Assembly: GCF_006517255.1 (NCBI RefSeq)
Contig: NZ_CP041185.1
Coordinates: 2,294,001 to 2,358,000 of the forward strand
DNA length: 64,000 bases
Reading direction: 5' to 3'
Origin: Janthinobacterium tructae
GTDB taxonomy: Bacteria; Pseudomonadota; Gammaproteobacteria; Burkholderiales; Burkholderiaceae_D
Both the position numbers and the translations under genes were made by a program. Below are positions 9,491 through 17,654 of the stretch, piece after piece; the first letter of the stretch is position 1; each line of letters begins with the position of its first letter. Below the pieces are notes generated by a model. The model did no database searches and had not been told where the DNA came from. It saw nothing but the letters and a program-made list of their open reading frames with translations.

Positions 9491-9514
9491 TTATTAGTAG
9501 ATAGGAGTACGGCA

Positions 9515-10354
9515 ATGAATCACACGCAATTTCCAAGCCAGCAGATTGGGGAGTTTTCGATCACGGCCATCAGTGACGGATACCTTTCCGCCAGTCTCGA
9601 TTTACTCTCCAATATCGATTTATTGGATGCGTCAAAGTTGCAGCAAGACGCAGGTGTGAACGACCCCTCTTCCATTCATATCAACTGCTATTTGGTTCGC
9701 GGCCGGGGCCGCACAATTTTGATTGATGCAGGTGCAGGTGGATTCAAGCAATGGGGTGGCAAGCTGAAAGTGAATCTTGCACTGGCTGGTGTACAACCCT
9801 CCGACATCGACACGATTCTTCTGACACATGCACATCCCGATCACGTCGGGGGGCTGCTTGATTCGTCAGGAGAAGCAGCCTTTCCCGATGCGGAGTTAGT
9901 GATCCACCAGCATGAGGTTTCTTTCTGGGAAGACGATAGCAATCTCAGCCGAGCCAGTGAGCGTGCTCGCGGAAACTTTCTGTTTGCTCGGAAGGTGTTT
10001 GACCAGTATAGGGAAAAAATGCGCCTGTTTACCGATAATGAAGTTCTCCCAGGTATTATTGCCATGCCCCTACTGGGGCATACCGCAGGGCATTCTGGTT
10101 ATCGCATCGAATCCGCTGATCGCAGCCTGTTGATCTGGGGGGATATTGTTCATTTCCCTCAAATCCAGATTGCGCGTCCCGACGTATCCATTGCATTCGA
10201 TCAAGATCCGCTTCTTTCAGCCAAAACACGTTCAAAACTGCTGGATGTGGTCAGCTCGGACAACATCCTCATCGCCGGCATGCACCTTGGCGAACTCGGC
10301 TTCGCGCGCATTCAACGCAAAGGCAATCTCTACAGGATAGCCTACGAAGCTTAG
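9515..10354 (+). CDS. Metallo-beta-lactamase-fold hydrolase
   Basis: 279 residues. The metal-binding signature is complete: THAHPDH (HxHxDH) around residue 109-115, a further His in GHTAGHSGY, Asp in WGDIVHF and a final His in AGMHLG. This arrangement is shared by glyoxalase II-like hydrolases and quorum-quenching N-acyl-homoserine lactonases, which use two zinc ions to open esters or lactones. No signal peptide, so cytoplasmic. GGAGT lies before ATG 9515. Last gene of the LysR-linked set; a role opening a lactone or thioester intermediate is an inference. The gene 3' end overlaps the broken reading frame on the opposite strand. Confidence 0.9.
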   Translation: MNHTQFPSQQIGEFSITAISDGYLSASLDLLSNIDLLDASKLQQDAGVNDPSSIHINCYLVRGRGRTILIDAGAGGFKQWGGKLKVNLALAGVQPSDIDTILLTHAHPDHVGGLLDSSGEAAFPDAELVIHQHEVSFWEDDSNLSRASERARGNFLFARKVFDQYREKMRLFTDNEVLPGIIAMPLLGHTAGHSGYRIESADRSLLIWGDIVHFPQIQIARPDVSIAFDQDPLLSAKTRSKLLDVVSSDNILIAGMHLGELGFARIQRKGNLYRIAYEA

Positions 10355-10580
10355 CGGCCAGTACAGATGCCTGCGATGCGCCAAGCCGTCCATTGTCAAA
10401 ATACAATGTCCATTCCACATTCAGCGGCCAGAAAAGATATCTTGTGACAATGGGCACAGTACGGGGTAGAAGTTTGCGGAGCGCATCGCTTATCGTTCCC
10501 GCTATCGGTTCCTCAGTAAGCCGCATGCCGCGCTCTGGCAGGAACGTCATTTGCCAGTCGAGAAAACCTTGCGACAGCAT
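10269..10580 (-). pseudogene. Truncated small protein gene of unknown function
   Basis: Starts at ATG 10580 behind a near-perfect Shine-Dalgarno (AAAGGAGGT), good evidence that it was once a real gene. The first ~67 residues look like a coherent protein (TEEPIAGTISDALRKLL, then VTRYLFWPLNVEWTLYFDNG), resembling small uncharacterised proteins with an RYLF...W...F.NG core that I recall near polymorphic-toxin or mobile genes. After about residue 67 (near 10382) the reading runs into DNA at the tail of the hydrolase gene and loses that character, so the true C-terminus appears to have been lost. An in-frame ATG at 10679 has no ribosome-binding site and was not used. Confidence 0.55.
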
Positions 10581-10681
10581 TTCACAACCTCCTTTAATGA
10601 GGCCAAATTGCTTACCAAATGTTCCAAATTGACGTACATGCATCAGGCGGCTCTCAAGAGCGGTTATGGAATCATGCAAAA

Positions 10682-10695
10682 GGTCCGCTTTTGGC
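10682..10695. repeat. 14-bp direct repeat, copy 1
   Basis: GGTCCGCTTTTGGC, identical to 11093-11106 and in the same orientation. The two copies flank the small gene at 10720-11067. Confidence 0.6.
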
Positions 10696-10719
10696 CGGTA
10701 GTGGCCTATTGACGTTGCT

Positions 10720-11067
10720 TCAAATTGTCAGCCGATACCAGTTAGCAATATTTTTTAACTCGTTAGCAGCTCCAAATTTCTTTGCTGCTGGTTGCAGTGA
10801 AATCAACACTTCCGCCACACCCGATGGAGGCTCGGTCGTATCACTGAGTCTCACCAAATCCATCGCAAACCAACAGCAGGATACGAAAGCATATTCGTCT
10901 GGCTGCTTGCCTGCTAAATTCAAAACCCCGGAAATGCTACCGAATGCGTCGTTTGGGGCCACGCCAATAAGCGCGCGCTCTCTGATCTTCGTGACAGACC
11001 ACTCATCATCGCTGAGTTCGGCCATCCCCCTATCCAGTGCCTTGCAAAACTCATCTGCGACTGACAC
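10720..11067 (-). CDS. Hypothetical small acidic protein
   Basis: 115 residues from a GTG start at 11067, supported by a perfect Shine-Dalgarno (AAGGAGGTG). No signal peptide, membrane helix or recognised motif. The sequence looks like a compact soluble protein (DEFCKALDRGMAELSDDEW, then GVLNLAGKQPDEYAFVSCCW). It sits upstream of the truncated gene at 10269-10580 on the same strand, and both have unusually strong ribosome-binding sites, so they may have been one unit. Lower GC than the neighbouring core genes suggests acquired DNA. A small immunity-type protein is possible but unsupported. Confidence 0.6.
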   Translation of the reverse strand: MSVADEFCKALDRGMAELSDDEWSVTKIRERALIGVAPNDAFGSISGVLNLAGKQPDEYAFVSCCWFAMDLVRLSDTTEPPSGVAEVLISLQPAAKKFGAANELKNIANWYRLTI

Positions 11068-11092
11068 ACCACCTCCTTATTTCAATTGACTT

Positions 11093-11106
11093 GGTCCGCT
11101 TTTGGC
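11093..11106. repeat. 14-bp direct repeat, copy 2
   Basis: GGTCCGCTTTTGGC, second copy of the repeat at 10682-10695, just upstream of the gene at 10720-11067. The remainder of 11107-11198 shows no gene. Confidence 0.6.
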
Positions 11107-11198
11107 TGCGGACTGTCGGAATGGCTCAGCGCACAAAATTGTTGCCCTCATGGCAGGATGAAGGTTTTGTTCGCCGCGCCAAGTCTTCTCTCTGCCGT

Positions 11199-13043
11199 TT
11201 ACGGTGACGGCACCGTCTCATCCGGGCAGCTGACCTCATCCTCTGGCGTATATAAAGTCATCGGCACGCGCTGGCCGTCGACTTCCAGTTCGCGCACCTT
11301 CGGCGGCACCAGCTGGAACTCGCCGGCCTGCAGTTTCTCGCGCAGCGGTTTGCAGCGCAGGGCATCGGTGGGGATTTGCCCGCGCGCGGTCCAGCTGCCG
11401 TCTTCCTTTTCCGCCAGCAATACCGACGAGGCGCGCGGGTCATTGCTGATCAGCAACACGTCCTCTTTGCCATCGCCGTCGAAATCAAGCAGGTAGGCAT
11501 CGCACTGGGGCCCTGCCCGCTTCAAGCAGGCGGGCAGGCGCCAGGCCGGGCTCACTTGTGTCCAGTCCTGGCGCAGGAAACTGTCCGGCAACTTCGCCGT
11601 GCCCGGGCGCAGGGTCAGGTTGATCGACACGTCGCTCAGCGCGCCCGTCTCGTCGAGGCGGTTCTGGCGCTTGAGCATGGCCTCGGCGCGGGCCCGCACG
11701 ATGGCCGCATCCGGCCCCGTCGTGCGTTTCGTCAATTCCTGCAGGGCCGCCTGGCCATAGCGCGCGCCCTGGAAGCGCAGGTATTCGAAATCGAACTTGT
11801 CCACGCTCACTTTACCGCTGTCGAGGCGCGCCATCTGGCTGGCCACGGAAATGCGCGCCGGGTCCGCCAGCGGCGAGAACAGGGCGAACAGCACCAGCAG
11901 GGTGACAAAGGCGGTGGCCACGTTGACGTTGGCGATCAGGTGCAGCCAGTCGCCATACTTGCTGGCCGCCCAGGCATAGCCGGCGGCGTAGCAGGTGGCC
12001 ACCAGCAGGCAGGCGGCAGCGATCAGGCGGTCGGCCGTCCAGCCATGCGACATCACGCGCAGCGTCAGTGCATAGATGGCGATGCCCACCACCCACGGCA
12101 GCAGCAGACAGGCCAGGCGCGTGCCCAGGCGGATGCCGCGCGCCACGCCATGGCCCACTTCGCCATTCTGGAAGGCGGCATTGATCAGCACCACCAGCAC
12201 GCCGGCCATGCCCAGCAGCACGGACGCCGCATGGCGCGTGGCCCACAGGCGCTCGAAGCCGATGAAGGGCAGGGTCAGCAGGAAACCGGAAACGAGCACG
12301 GCGGCAATCGGCATCAGCCACGACAGCAGCACCAGCAGCAGGGTGCGGATGCCGCGCACGATGGATGGGCGCACGTCGGTGATGTGGATGGCGAACGAGA
12401 ACGCGAAGCAGATGACGGGAATCACGAACCAGGCCTGGCCCAGTAATTTTTTCAGGAAACTGAGCTTGATCAGCAGGAACAACTGTCCGCCCAGCCACAG
12501 CACCAGCCACAGACCCAGCACGAACAGCAGGGAAAACAGCAACTGGATGCCCAGCTTCCAGGCGATTTCAAAATACGTGGGATAGCGGGCGATGCGCTGG
12601 CCATCCTGGGCGCTGGCCAGCACCAGCGCGTGGGCGATATAGAAACCGACCACGCAAAAACCGAACAGCTGGGCGGAAATGACGCGCAGCGGCGCACCGG
12701 GCTTGTAATTGCCCCAGATCACGTGCTCGGCGCCGCGCGCCACGTCATGCCAGGCCAGCACGGCCAGCACGACGGCCGCGCCGGCCATCCACAGGCCGAT
12801 GCGCTTCGCCGACATGTGGCCCAGGCTGGACACCAGCAGGATGGGCAACAGCAGGCTGATCAGCATCAACGGGCCCAGCAGGTAGGCTTCCGTGGCAGGC
12901 CACACCTTGTCTTGCGCCGTGCTGTACAGCCAGTACAGCAGCAAGCCTTGCAGCAGGCCCGTCACCAGGCGCGTCACCGCGATGCGCGGCGCCACCACCG
13001 GATCGAGCAACGCCATGTTTTTTCCTGCGGCATCCTGCTGCAT
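11199..13043 (-). CDS. DUF4153-family multispanning membrane protein
   Basis: About 614 residues. The first ~400 residues contain roughly a dozen hydrophobic helices as in the DUF4153 family. The last ~200 are soluble and include the acidic loop DFDGDGKEDVLLI, which looks like a calcium-binding FG-GAP/VCBS-type DxDGDGxxD motif. Function is not known for the family. ATG 13043 is preferred over 13049: the purine tract TAAGGG touches the upstream ATG but sits at proper spacing for the second. It runs away from the convergent islet and is followed by no same-strand partner. Confidence 0.75.
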   Translation of the reverse strand: MQQDAAGKNMALLDPVVAPRIAVTRLVTGLLQGLLLYWLYSTAQDKVWPATEAYLLGPLMLISLLLPILLVSSLGHMSAKRIGLWMAGAAVVLAVLAWHDVARGAEHVIWGNYKPGAPLRVISAQLFGFCVVGFYIAHALVLASAQDGQRIARYPTYFEIAWKLGIQLLFSLLFVLGLWLVLWLGGQLFLLIKLSFLKKLLGQAWFVIPVICFAFSFAIHITDVRPSIVRGIRTLLLVLLSWLMPIAAVLVSGFLLTLPFIGFERLWATRHAASVLLGMAGVLVVLINAAFQNGEVGHGVARGIRLGTRLACLLLPWVVGIAIYALTLRVMSHGWTADRLIAAACLLVATCYAAGYAWAASKYGDWLHLIANVNVATAFVTLLVLFALFSPLADPARISVASQMARLDSGKVSVDKFDFEYLRFQGARYGQAALQELTKRTTGPDAAIVRARAEAMLKRQNRLDETGALSDVSINLTLRPGTAKLPDSFLRQDWTQVSPAWRLPACLKRAGPQCDAYLLDFDGDGKEDVLLISNDPRASSVLLAEKEDGSWTARGQIPTDALRCKPLREKLQAGEFQLVPPKVRELEVDGQRVPMTLYTPEDEVSCPDETVPSP

Positions 13044-13103
13044 AGTCATCCCTTAGAGTCGTTTATTGCTGTAAAGCACGGCCATTATTGCATTTCGTTA
13101 TAG

Positions 13104-13541
13104 TCATCTCAACAGCGATTCGTGCGGCCGCCCTCCCCCCGTGCCTACGCCGGGGTGCAATGGCAGGCTTTGCGCCAGGCCCCAGGCCAGTTCCGGCACG
13201 ATGAACAGCCACAGCACGGGCTGGCCCGTGACCAGCAACGCCCACGCCATCCAGGTGGAAAACAGGTAGCGCGCCGCCGCGTCATAGCGGCCGAAGCGCG
13301 GCTGCGGGTCGAGCATGCGCAGCACCGACCAGACCATCACCACGCTGCCAAACAAGCTGCTGATGAGCAGATGAAACGGTCCGAAGACGGGTAACGGCAC
13401 GCCGCCCAGGTCCACGTTGAGGGCGCTCAAGTGCTCGCGCAGCAGCAAAAACGTCCACGGCGTGGTAAACGGGGCCGTCATGAGCACATCATAAATGGCG
13501 CTGGCGCGCACCAGGCGGCGGAAAGCGGAAACGGACAACAT
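13104..13541 (-). CDS. Small integral membrane protein under MerR-type control
   Basis: 145 residues from ATG 13541, chosen because AGGAG lies six bases upstream; the longer open frame to 13604 would run through the promoter. Three to four hydrophobic helices (PFTTPWTFLLLREHLSAL, PFHLLISSLFGSVVMVWSVL, LVTGQPVLWLFIVPELAW). No family recognised with confidence. It diverges from a MerR regulator, and the gap holds a MerR-type promoter pointing at this gene, so it is probably the regulator's target. A membrane role in stress or small-molecule response is an inference. Confidence 0.75.
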   Translation of the reverse strand: MLSVSAFRRLVRASAIYDVLMTAPFTTPWTFLLLREHLSALNVDLGGVPLPVFGPFHLLISSLFGSVVMVWSVLRMLDPQPRFGRYDAAARYLFSTWMAWALLVTGQPVLWLFIVPELAWGLAQSLPLHPGVGTGGGRPHESLLR

Positions 13542-13569
13542 GGCAACTCCTATCGATGGAAAGCGCCCA

Positions 13570-13600
13570 TGATCAAGGTTGGAGTACACTCCATGGTCAA
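13570..13600 (-). promoter_or_regulatory. MerR-type promoter/operator with 19-bp spacer
   Basis: Read on the minus strand: TTGACC (-35, 13600-13595), a 19-bp spacer containing the palindrome GGAGTGTACTCC, then TGATCA (-10, 13575-13570). Over-long 19-bp spacers with a central dyad are the hallmark of promoters activated by DNA distortion by MerR-family proteins (ZntR, CueR, SoxR). The -10 lies about 28 bp before the start of the membrane protein gene at 13541. Confidence 0.7.
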
Positions 13601-13621
13601 GCATTTTATGAAAGAAAATCC

Positions 13622-14017
13622 ATGCAGATCGGCGAGATGGCGCAGGCGACGGGCTTGAGCCGCGATACCCTGCGCTTCTATGAAAAACGGGGCTTGCTGC
13701 GCGCGCGGCGCGGCGCGAATGGCTACCGCGACTACCCGCCCGAGGCGGCCGACTGGCTGCGCTACCTGCGCACGGCGCAGCAGCTGGGCTTTACCCTGGC
13801 CGAAATCGAAGCGGACATGCCGCTGCTGGCGGCCGCCGGCGATCCCGCCACAGCGGAACTGCTGCGTGCGGCGCTGGCGCGCAAGCTGGGTGAAATCGAT
13901 GCGCGCATCGCGGGATTGACGCAGTTGCGCAGCGAATTGGCGCGGCGGCTGGAGCCGGAGGCGGCGGCGTGTCCGTTGCGGGGAGAGGCCGATGCAGCGC
14001 AACTAAACCTGGCGTAA
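13622..14017 (+). CDS. MerR-family transcriptional regulator
   Basis: 131 residues from ATG 13622. The N-terminal winged helix-turn-helix is typical (MQIGEMAQATGLSRDTLRFY, then EKRGLLRARRGANGYRDY), followed by the dimerisation helix (ARKLGEIDARIAGLTQLRSE). The C-terminal region has a single Cys (EAAACPL), so it lacks the paired cysteines of metal sensors such as CueR or ZntR, and the signal is unclear. The operator in the shared gap suggests it controls the divergent membrane protein and perhaps itself. The frame is open further upstream to 13556, but that would cross the promoter. Confidence 0.9.
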   Translation: MQIGEMAQATGLSRDTLRFYEKRGLLRARRGANGYRDYPPEAADWLRYLRTAQQLGFTLAEIEADMPLLAAAGDPATAELLRAALARKLGEIDARIAGLTQLRSELARRLEPEAAACPLRGEADAAQLNLA

Positions 14018-14019
14018 AA

Positions 14020-14049
14020 AAACCGCCTGTGCATGGCAGCAGGCGGTTT
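14020..14049. terminator. Bidirectional hairpin terminator between convergent genes
   Basis: Perfect 10-bp stem AAACCGCCTG / CAGGCGGTTT with a 10-base loop. A-runs on the left give a U-run for transcripts coming from the right; it lies between the MerR and PEP-CTERM genes. Confidence 0.8.
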
Positions 14050-14069
14050 GATCTCGGACAAAACCAGGC

Positions 14070-14711
14070 TTACTTGGCGGCCTTGCGGCGGCGCAGGAAA
14101 CCCATCAGGCCCAGGCCAGCGAGCAGCATGGCGTAGGTTTCCGGTTCCGGCACGGCGGCCATCACGGACACGTTGTCGATCACGGCGCCCGAGAAATTGT
14201 CGAACGGCGTGCCGGCCTTGGCGGCGCTGGCAAACGACAGGGTCGCCAGGCCGGTGGAAGCGGCCGTGAAGCTCAGCGTGTTGCTGGACAAGGTGTTCGA
14301 GGCGGCAGCCGTCGAGTAGAAATTACCGGCCACGCCACCGAAGCTGACCGCCACGCCCTGGCCTGCGGGGCCGCTGGAATTGCGCGCCATGTCAAAGCTC
14401 AGGTTATACCTCTGACCGGCAACGACACTGAAACTTTGCGAGAGGAAACCTGGACCAGGTGTGCCCAGCATGTCGATGCTGTAACCATCGATGGCATTGT
14501 AGGCATTGCGGATAAGGTCGACGGAACTGGCGCCCACAGTCCAGCCCGTAAGGGCCGACGAACCGTTGTTGATGACTTTAAAACCGCTGTTAAAGGTATA
14601 GCCGTCAGCGACCGTTTCAAAATTGCCATTCGTGATCAGGTTGACGGGGCCGGCGCTGGCGGTGCCTGCTGCAAACAGAGCGACAACTGCTGCGATGGTG
14701 GCGATTTTCAT
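14070..14711 (-). CDS. PEP-CTERM sorting domain exported protein
   Basis: 213 residues from ATG 14711 (AAGGAAAT upstream). A signal peptide (MKIATIAAVVALFAAGTASA) is followed by a beta-rich region resembling DUF642/choice-of-anchor proteins (NLITNGNFETVADGYTF, TGWTVG). The C-terminus is a textbook PEP-CTERM signal: VPEPETYAMLLAGLGLMG and a basic tail. Such proteins are exported, processed by exosortase EpsH/XrtA and released to the envelope or biofilm matrix of exopolysaccharide producers. No exosortase gene is present in this window. Substrate or binding role unknown. Confidence 0.9.
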   Translation of the reverse strand: MKIATIAAVVALFAAGTASAGPVNLITNGNFETVADGYTFNSGFKVINNGSSALTGWTVGASSVDLIRNAYNAIDGYSIDMLGTPGPGFLSQSFSVVAGQRYNLSFDMARNSSGPAGQGVAVSFGGVAGNFYSTAAASNTLSSNTLSFTAASTGLATLSFASAAKAGTPFDNFSGAVIDNVSVMAAVPEPETYAMLLAGLGLMGFLRRRKAAK

Positions 14712-14863
14712 GGTCTGATTTCCTTGCTCTGTTGATATTAAAGTTACCTTAAGTGAAATCATATCTCAGTCATGATGAAAAACAAAGAACTTTGCAAAAA
14801 TATATTTAACGTGGACAATATGCAACATTTTCAACACACGCCCCCCTCCCGGAAGAGAACAGT

Positions 14864-15358
14864 TCAATCGAGTTCCTGGCGCGCCACCAGGATGCCATCC
14901 GCGTCGGCGTAGATCCAGTCGCCCGGATGCACGGCCACGCCGCTGAGCTGCACGCGCACGTCGCGCTGGCCGGCGCCCGTCTTGTTGCTCTTGCGCGGAT
15001 GCGTGCCCAGCGCGCGTACGCCAATTTGGCAGACATTGATTTCTTCGCTGTCGCGGATGCAACCATCGACGACGATGCCTGCCCAGCCGTTGCTCTCCGC
15101 CAGCACGCCCAGCTGGCCGCCCACCAGCGCGCGGCGCAGGCTGCCGCCGCCATCGATCACCAGCACATGGCCCTGGCCCGGCGTTTCCAGGGTGCTGCGC
15201 ACGAGGGCATTGTCTTCGAACACTTGCAAGGTGGTGGCCGGGCCGCTGAAGCGCACGCGCTGGCCGAAAGCGCGGTACACGGGCGGCAGCACGGCCAGGG
15301 TGCCATCGTCCAGCATGGCTGCATGGTCGTCGCACAAATCGGTGGTGGCAAAGGTCAT
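14864..15358 (-). CDS. rraA: RraA-family protein (RNase E inhibitor / HMG aldolase-like)
   Basis: 164 residues. The fold signature is clear: TTDLCDDH at the N-terminus, [15 protein letters not shown], then [10 protein letters not shown], where Arg-Asp belongs to the family active-site motif. Members are either regulators of RNase E (RraA) or class II 4-hydroxy-4-methyl-2-oxoglutarate/oxaloacetate aldolases, and sequence alone does not separate these. AAGGAG precedes ATG 15358; the longer frame to 15385 lacks such a site. It lies 32 bp after the MFS transporter gene on the same strand, so a metabolic aldolase role with an imported substrate is possible. Confidence 0.85.
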   Translation of the reverse strand: MTFATTDLCDDHAAMLDDGTLAVLPPVYRAFGQRVRFSGPATTLQVFEDNALVRSTLETPGQGHVLVIDGGGSLRRALVGGQLGVLAESNGWAGIVVDGCIRDSEEINVCQIGVRALGTHPRKSNKTGAGQRDVRVQLSGVAVHPGDWIYADADGILVARQELD

Positions 15359-15390
15359 GGGAACTCCTTGAGTGGCAGATGGCAACGATT

Positions 15391-16641
15391 CTATGCCTTT
15401 TGCAGCGCCGCGGCGCGTGTTTTACCGCCCACGCCAACGGCCGTGGCAATCGCCAGCGCCTGGAACACGCCGATGAAGACGAACAGCAAGGCCGGATGGT
15501 CGCCATCCATCAGCGTGCCAAAGAACAGTGGCCCCACGGCCAGGCCGCTGTCGAGGCCCGAATACACGACGCCATACACGCGCCCGGTGGCATTCTTCGG
15601 CGCCGCCGCGCGTATCATCAGGTCGCGCGACGGTCCCGCCACACCCGACGTCAGGCCGATGGCGCCCATCAGCACCACCGCGCCCCAGGCCGGCACGACT
15701 GCCATGGCCAGCAGCACGGCCAGCAGAGCGGCGGCGGAAAAGGCGATCGCCACGTTGCGGTCCGGCTGCGTGCTGCGCGCGCCCACCACGCCGCCGGCCA
15801 GCATGCCCACGGCCGAAGCCAGCATGTAGGCCGTGTAGGCGCTGGTGGCCAGCGCCAGGCTCATGCCGTACAGCTTGACCAGAGCCACGCTGGCAAAGCT
15901 CTGGATGCCACCCAGGGCGATGGCGGTAATGAAGAAGAAGGCAAAACACATCCACACGGCCGGCAAACGCAAAAAGTCCAGCGTGCCTTCGCCGCCGCCC
16001 GCCTGGCCCGGCGCGGCCTGCTTGACAGGCTCGGGACGGATGGCGTGGCGGTTCAAAAACAGGATCAGCAGCACGCCGAACGGCAGCACGGCCGCGCATT
16101 GCAGCGCGATTCTCCAGTCATACTGGGTGGCAACGTACGTCATGAACAGAGGCGCCAGAGCCCAGCCGATGTTGCCGCTGATGCCATGCACGGAAAAGCC
16201 GTAGGCCACGCGGGCCGCCGAGACGCGCTGGTTGAGGATCGTATAGTCGGCCGGATGGAACACGCTGTTACCCATGCCGGCGAGCATGGCGCCCAGCATC
16301 AGCGCAGCATAGCTGTGCGCGGTGGACAGGGCCAGCGCCGACACACCCAGCAAGAATATGCCGGAAAACAGCACGGCACGCGCGCCGAAGCGGTCGACGA
16401 CAAAGCCGGCCAGCGCCTGCCCCACGCCCGAGATGATGAAAAACACCGTCATCAGCAGGCCCAGTTCCGCATACGACAGGCCGAAGGCGGGCTTCAGCCA
16501 GACGAACAGGGCCGCGAGGATCAGGTGGTAGAAGTGCGAAATGCCATGCGCCAGCCCCACCAGGGCGATGACGCGCGCGTCGCTGCGCAAGGTTGGCGGG
16601 GACTGCGGTGGCAAGTGCCTTGCCGAGTTAGTTGTTATCAT
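15391..16641 (-). CDS. MFS transporter
   Basis: 416 residues from ATG 16641, with about twelve hydrophobic helices. The cytoplasmic loop between helices 2 and 3 has [14 protein letters not shown], a degenerate form of the MFS GxxxDRxGRR motif, and the central helices read [17 protein letters not shown] as in fosmidomycin-resistance-like exporters. It diverges from an AraC regulator (100 bp gap) and runs into rraA, so the pair is probably under that regulator. Substrate unknown; both import of an organic acid and export of a toxic compound are possible. The 25 residues upstream in the open frame lack membrane or ribosome-binding support. Confidence 0.88.
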   Translation of the reverse strand: MITTNSARHLPPQSPPTLRSDARVIALVGLAHGISHFYHLILAALFVWLKPAFGLSYAELGLLMTVFFIISGVGQALAGFVVDRFGARAVLFSGIFLLGVSALALSTAHSYAALMLGAMLAGMGNSVFHPADYTILNQRVSAARVAYGFSVHGISGNIGWALAPLFMTYVATQYDWRIALQCAAVLPFGVLLILFLNRHAIRPEPVKQAAPGQAGGGEGTLDFLRLPAVWMCFAFFFITAIALGGIQSFASVALVKLYGMSLALATSAYTAYMLASAVGMLAGGVVGARSTQPDRNVAIAFSAAALLAVLLAMAVVPAWGAVVLMGAIGLTSGVAGPSRDLMIRAAAPKNATGRVYGVVYSGLDSGLAVGPLFFGTLMDGDHPALLFVFIGVFQALAIATAVGVGGKTRAAALQKA

Positions 16642-16741
16642 GTCATACCCTGTCTTATACTGGTGAAGCTCAAGTGTATGCAAAATACCATCGTCTGTTT
16701 TCCGACAGAACGACATAATTTATCGAATTAAGGCCAAGCTG

Positions 16742-17542
16742 ATGGGTGTACCTATCCTCCACCATACCCGCATGTGTCCGCCAAGGGAGGCGCCCAGTGC
16801 GACCATCCCCGTGACCATGGTCGCGCGCGACCTGCAACCCGATGAATTTTTATTACCGCACAGCCACCCCTGGGGCCAGGTCACCATGGCGCTCGAAGGC
16901 GTGCTGCGCATTACCGCCAACAACAGCAGCTGGGTGCTGCCGCCCATGCGCGCGATCTGGATCGCGCCGAACGTGGAGCATGCCGTCACGATACTGGAAA
17001 AAACCCGCTTGCGCCCCCTGTGCATCCATGCCGCGCGCGCGCCGTTCGCGGGCCGCGATTGCAAGGTGCTGGAAGTGTCGAACCTGCTGCGCCAGCTGAT
17101 CATGGCGCTGGAACAGCTGGACCCGGGCCAGGAGCCGGCGCGCGAGGCGCTGCTGGCCGAACTGATCCTTGACGAGCTGAAACGCTCGGACACGCGTCCC
17201 ATCCGCGTGCCCTTGCCCAGCGACAAGCGCCTGAAGACCCTGTGCGACAGCCTGATCGACAAGCCCGGCTTGAACCAGACGCTGGAACACTGGGCGCAGC
17301 AGGTCGGCGCCTCGGAGCGTACCCTGGCGCGACTGTTCGAACGGGAATTGGGCATGAGTTTTGGCCAGTGGCGCCAGCAGGTGCGCCTGGCGCACGCGGC
17401 GCCCCTGATCGCGCGCGGCGTGCCGCTGTCGCAGGTGGCCGAAGAACTGGGCTACGCCAGCCAGTCGGCCTTTTCCGCCATGTTCAAGAAGACTTTCGGC
17501 AGTTCGCCATCGGCCTTCTTTGCGCAGGGCGACAGAATCTAG
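16742..17542 (+). CDS. AraC-family regulator with N-terminal cupin
   Basis: 266 residues. Residues 30-100 form a cupin-like sensing domain (LLPHSHPWGQVTMALEGVL, then PPMRAIWIAPNVEHAV) and the C-terminal third is a double helix-turn-helix (LEHWAQQVGASERTLARLF; VAEELGYASQSAFSAMFKK, followed by FGSSP). The organisation matches the NimR/YeaM type that controls a divergent MFS exporter, exactly the layout here. Effector unknown. The start at 16742 is the only one that keeps the cupin intact. Confidence 0.9.
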   Translation: MGVPILHHTRMCPPREAPSATIPVTMVARDLQPDEFLLPHSHPWGQVTMALEGVLRITANNSSWVLPPMRAIWIAPNVEHAVTILEKTRLRPLCIHAARAPFAGRDCKVLEVSNLLRQLIMALEQLDPGQEPAREALLAELILDELKRSDTRPIRVPLPSDKRLKTLCDSLIDKPGLNQTLEHWAQQVGASERTLARLFERELGMSFGQWRQQVRLAHAAPLIARGVPLSQVAEELGYASQSAFSAMFKKTFGSSPSAFFAQGDRI

Positions 17543-17562
17543 CCAACTGGAAAGCACGCCGA

Positions 17563-17643
17563 TACAGCGCTCAGGGCAAGGCGCAGCGCCGCAGGCAGTA
17601 CGCTAGTACGGCAAGGCGGTGCAACGCCGCCATGGGCGCTGTA
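17563..17643. repeat. Palindromic intergenic element
   Basis: Perfect outer arms TACAGCGC (17563-17570) and GCGCTGTA (17636-17643) enclose about 65 GC-rich bases with a central small dyad GTACGCTAGTAC. It looks like a mobile intergenic (REP/MITE-like) element between the convergent AraC and fliD genes, and could form a foldback that ends transcription. Confidence 0.55.
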
Positions 17644-17654
17644 GCGGTGCGCTC

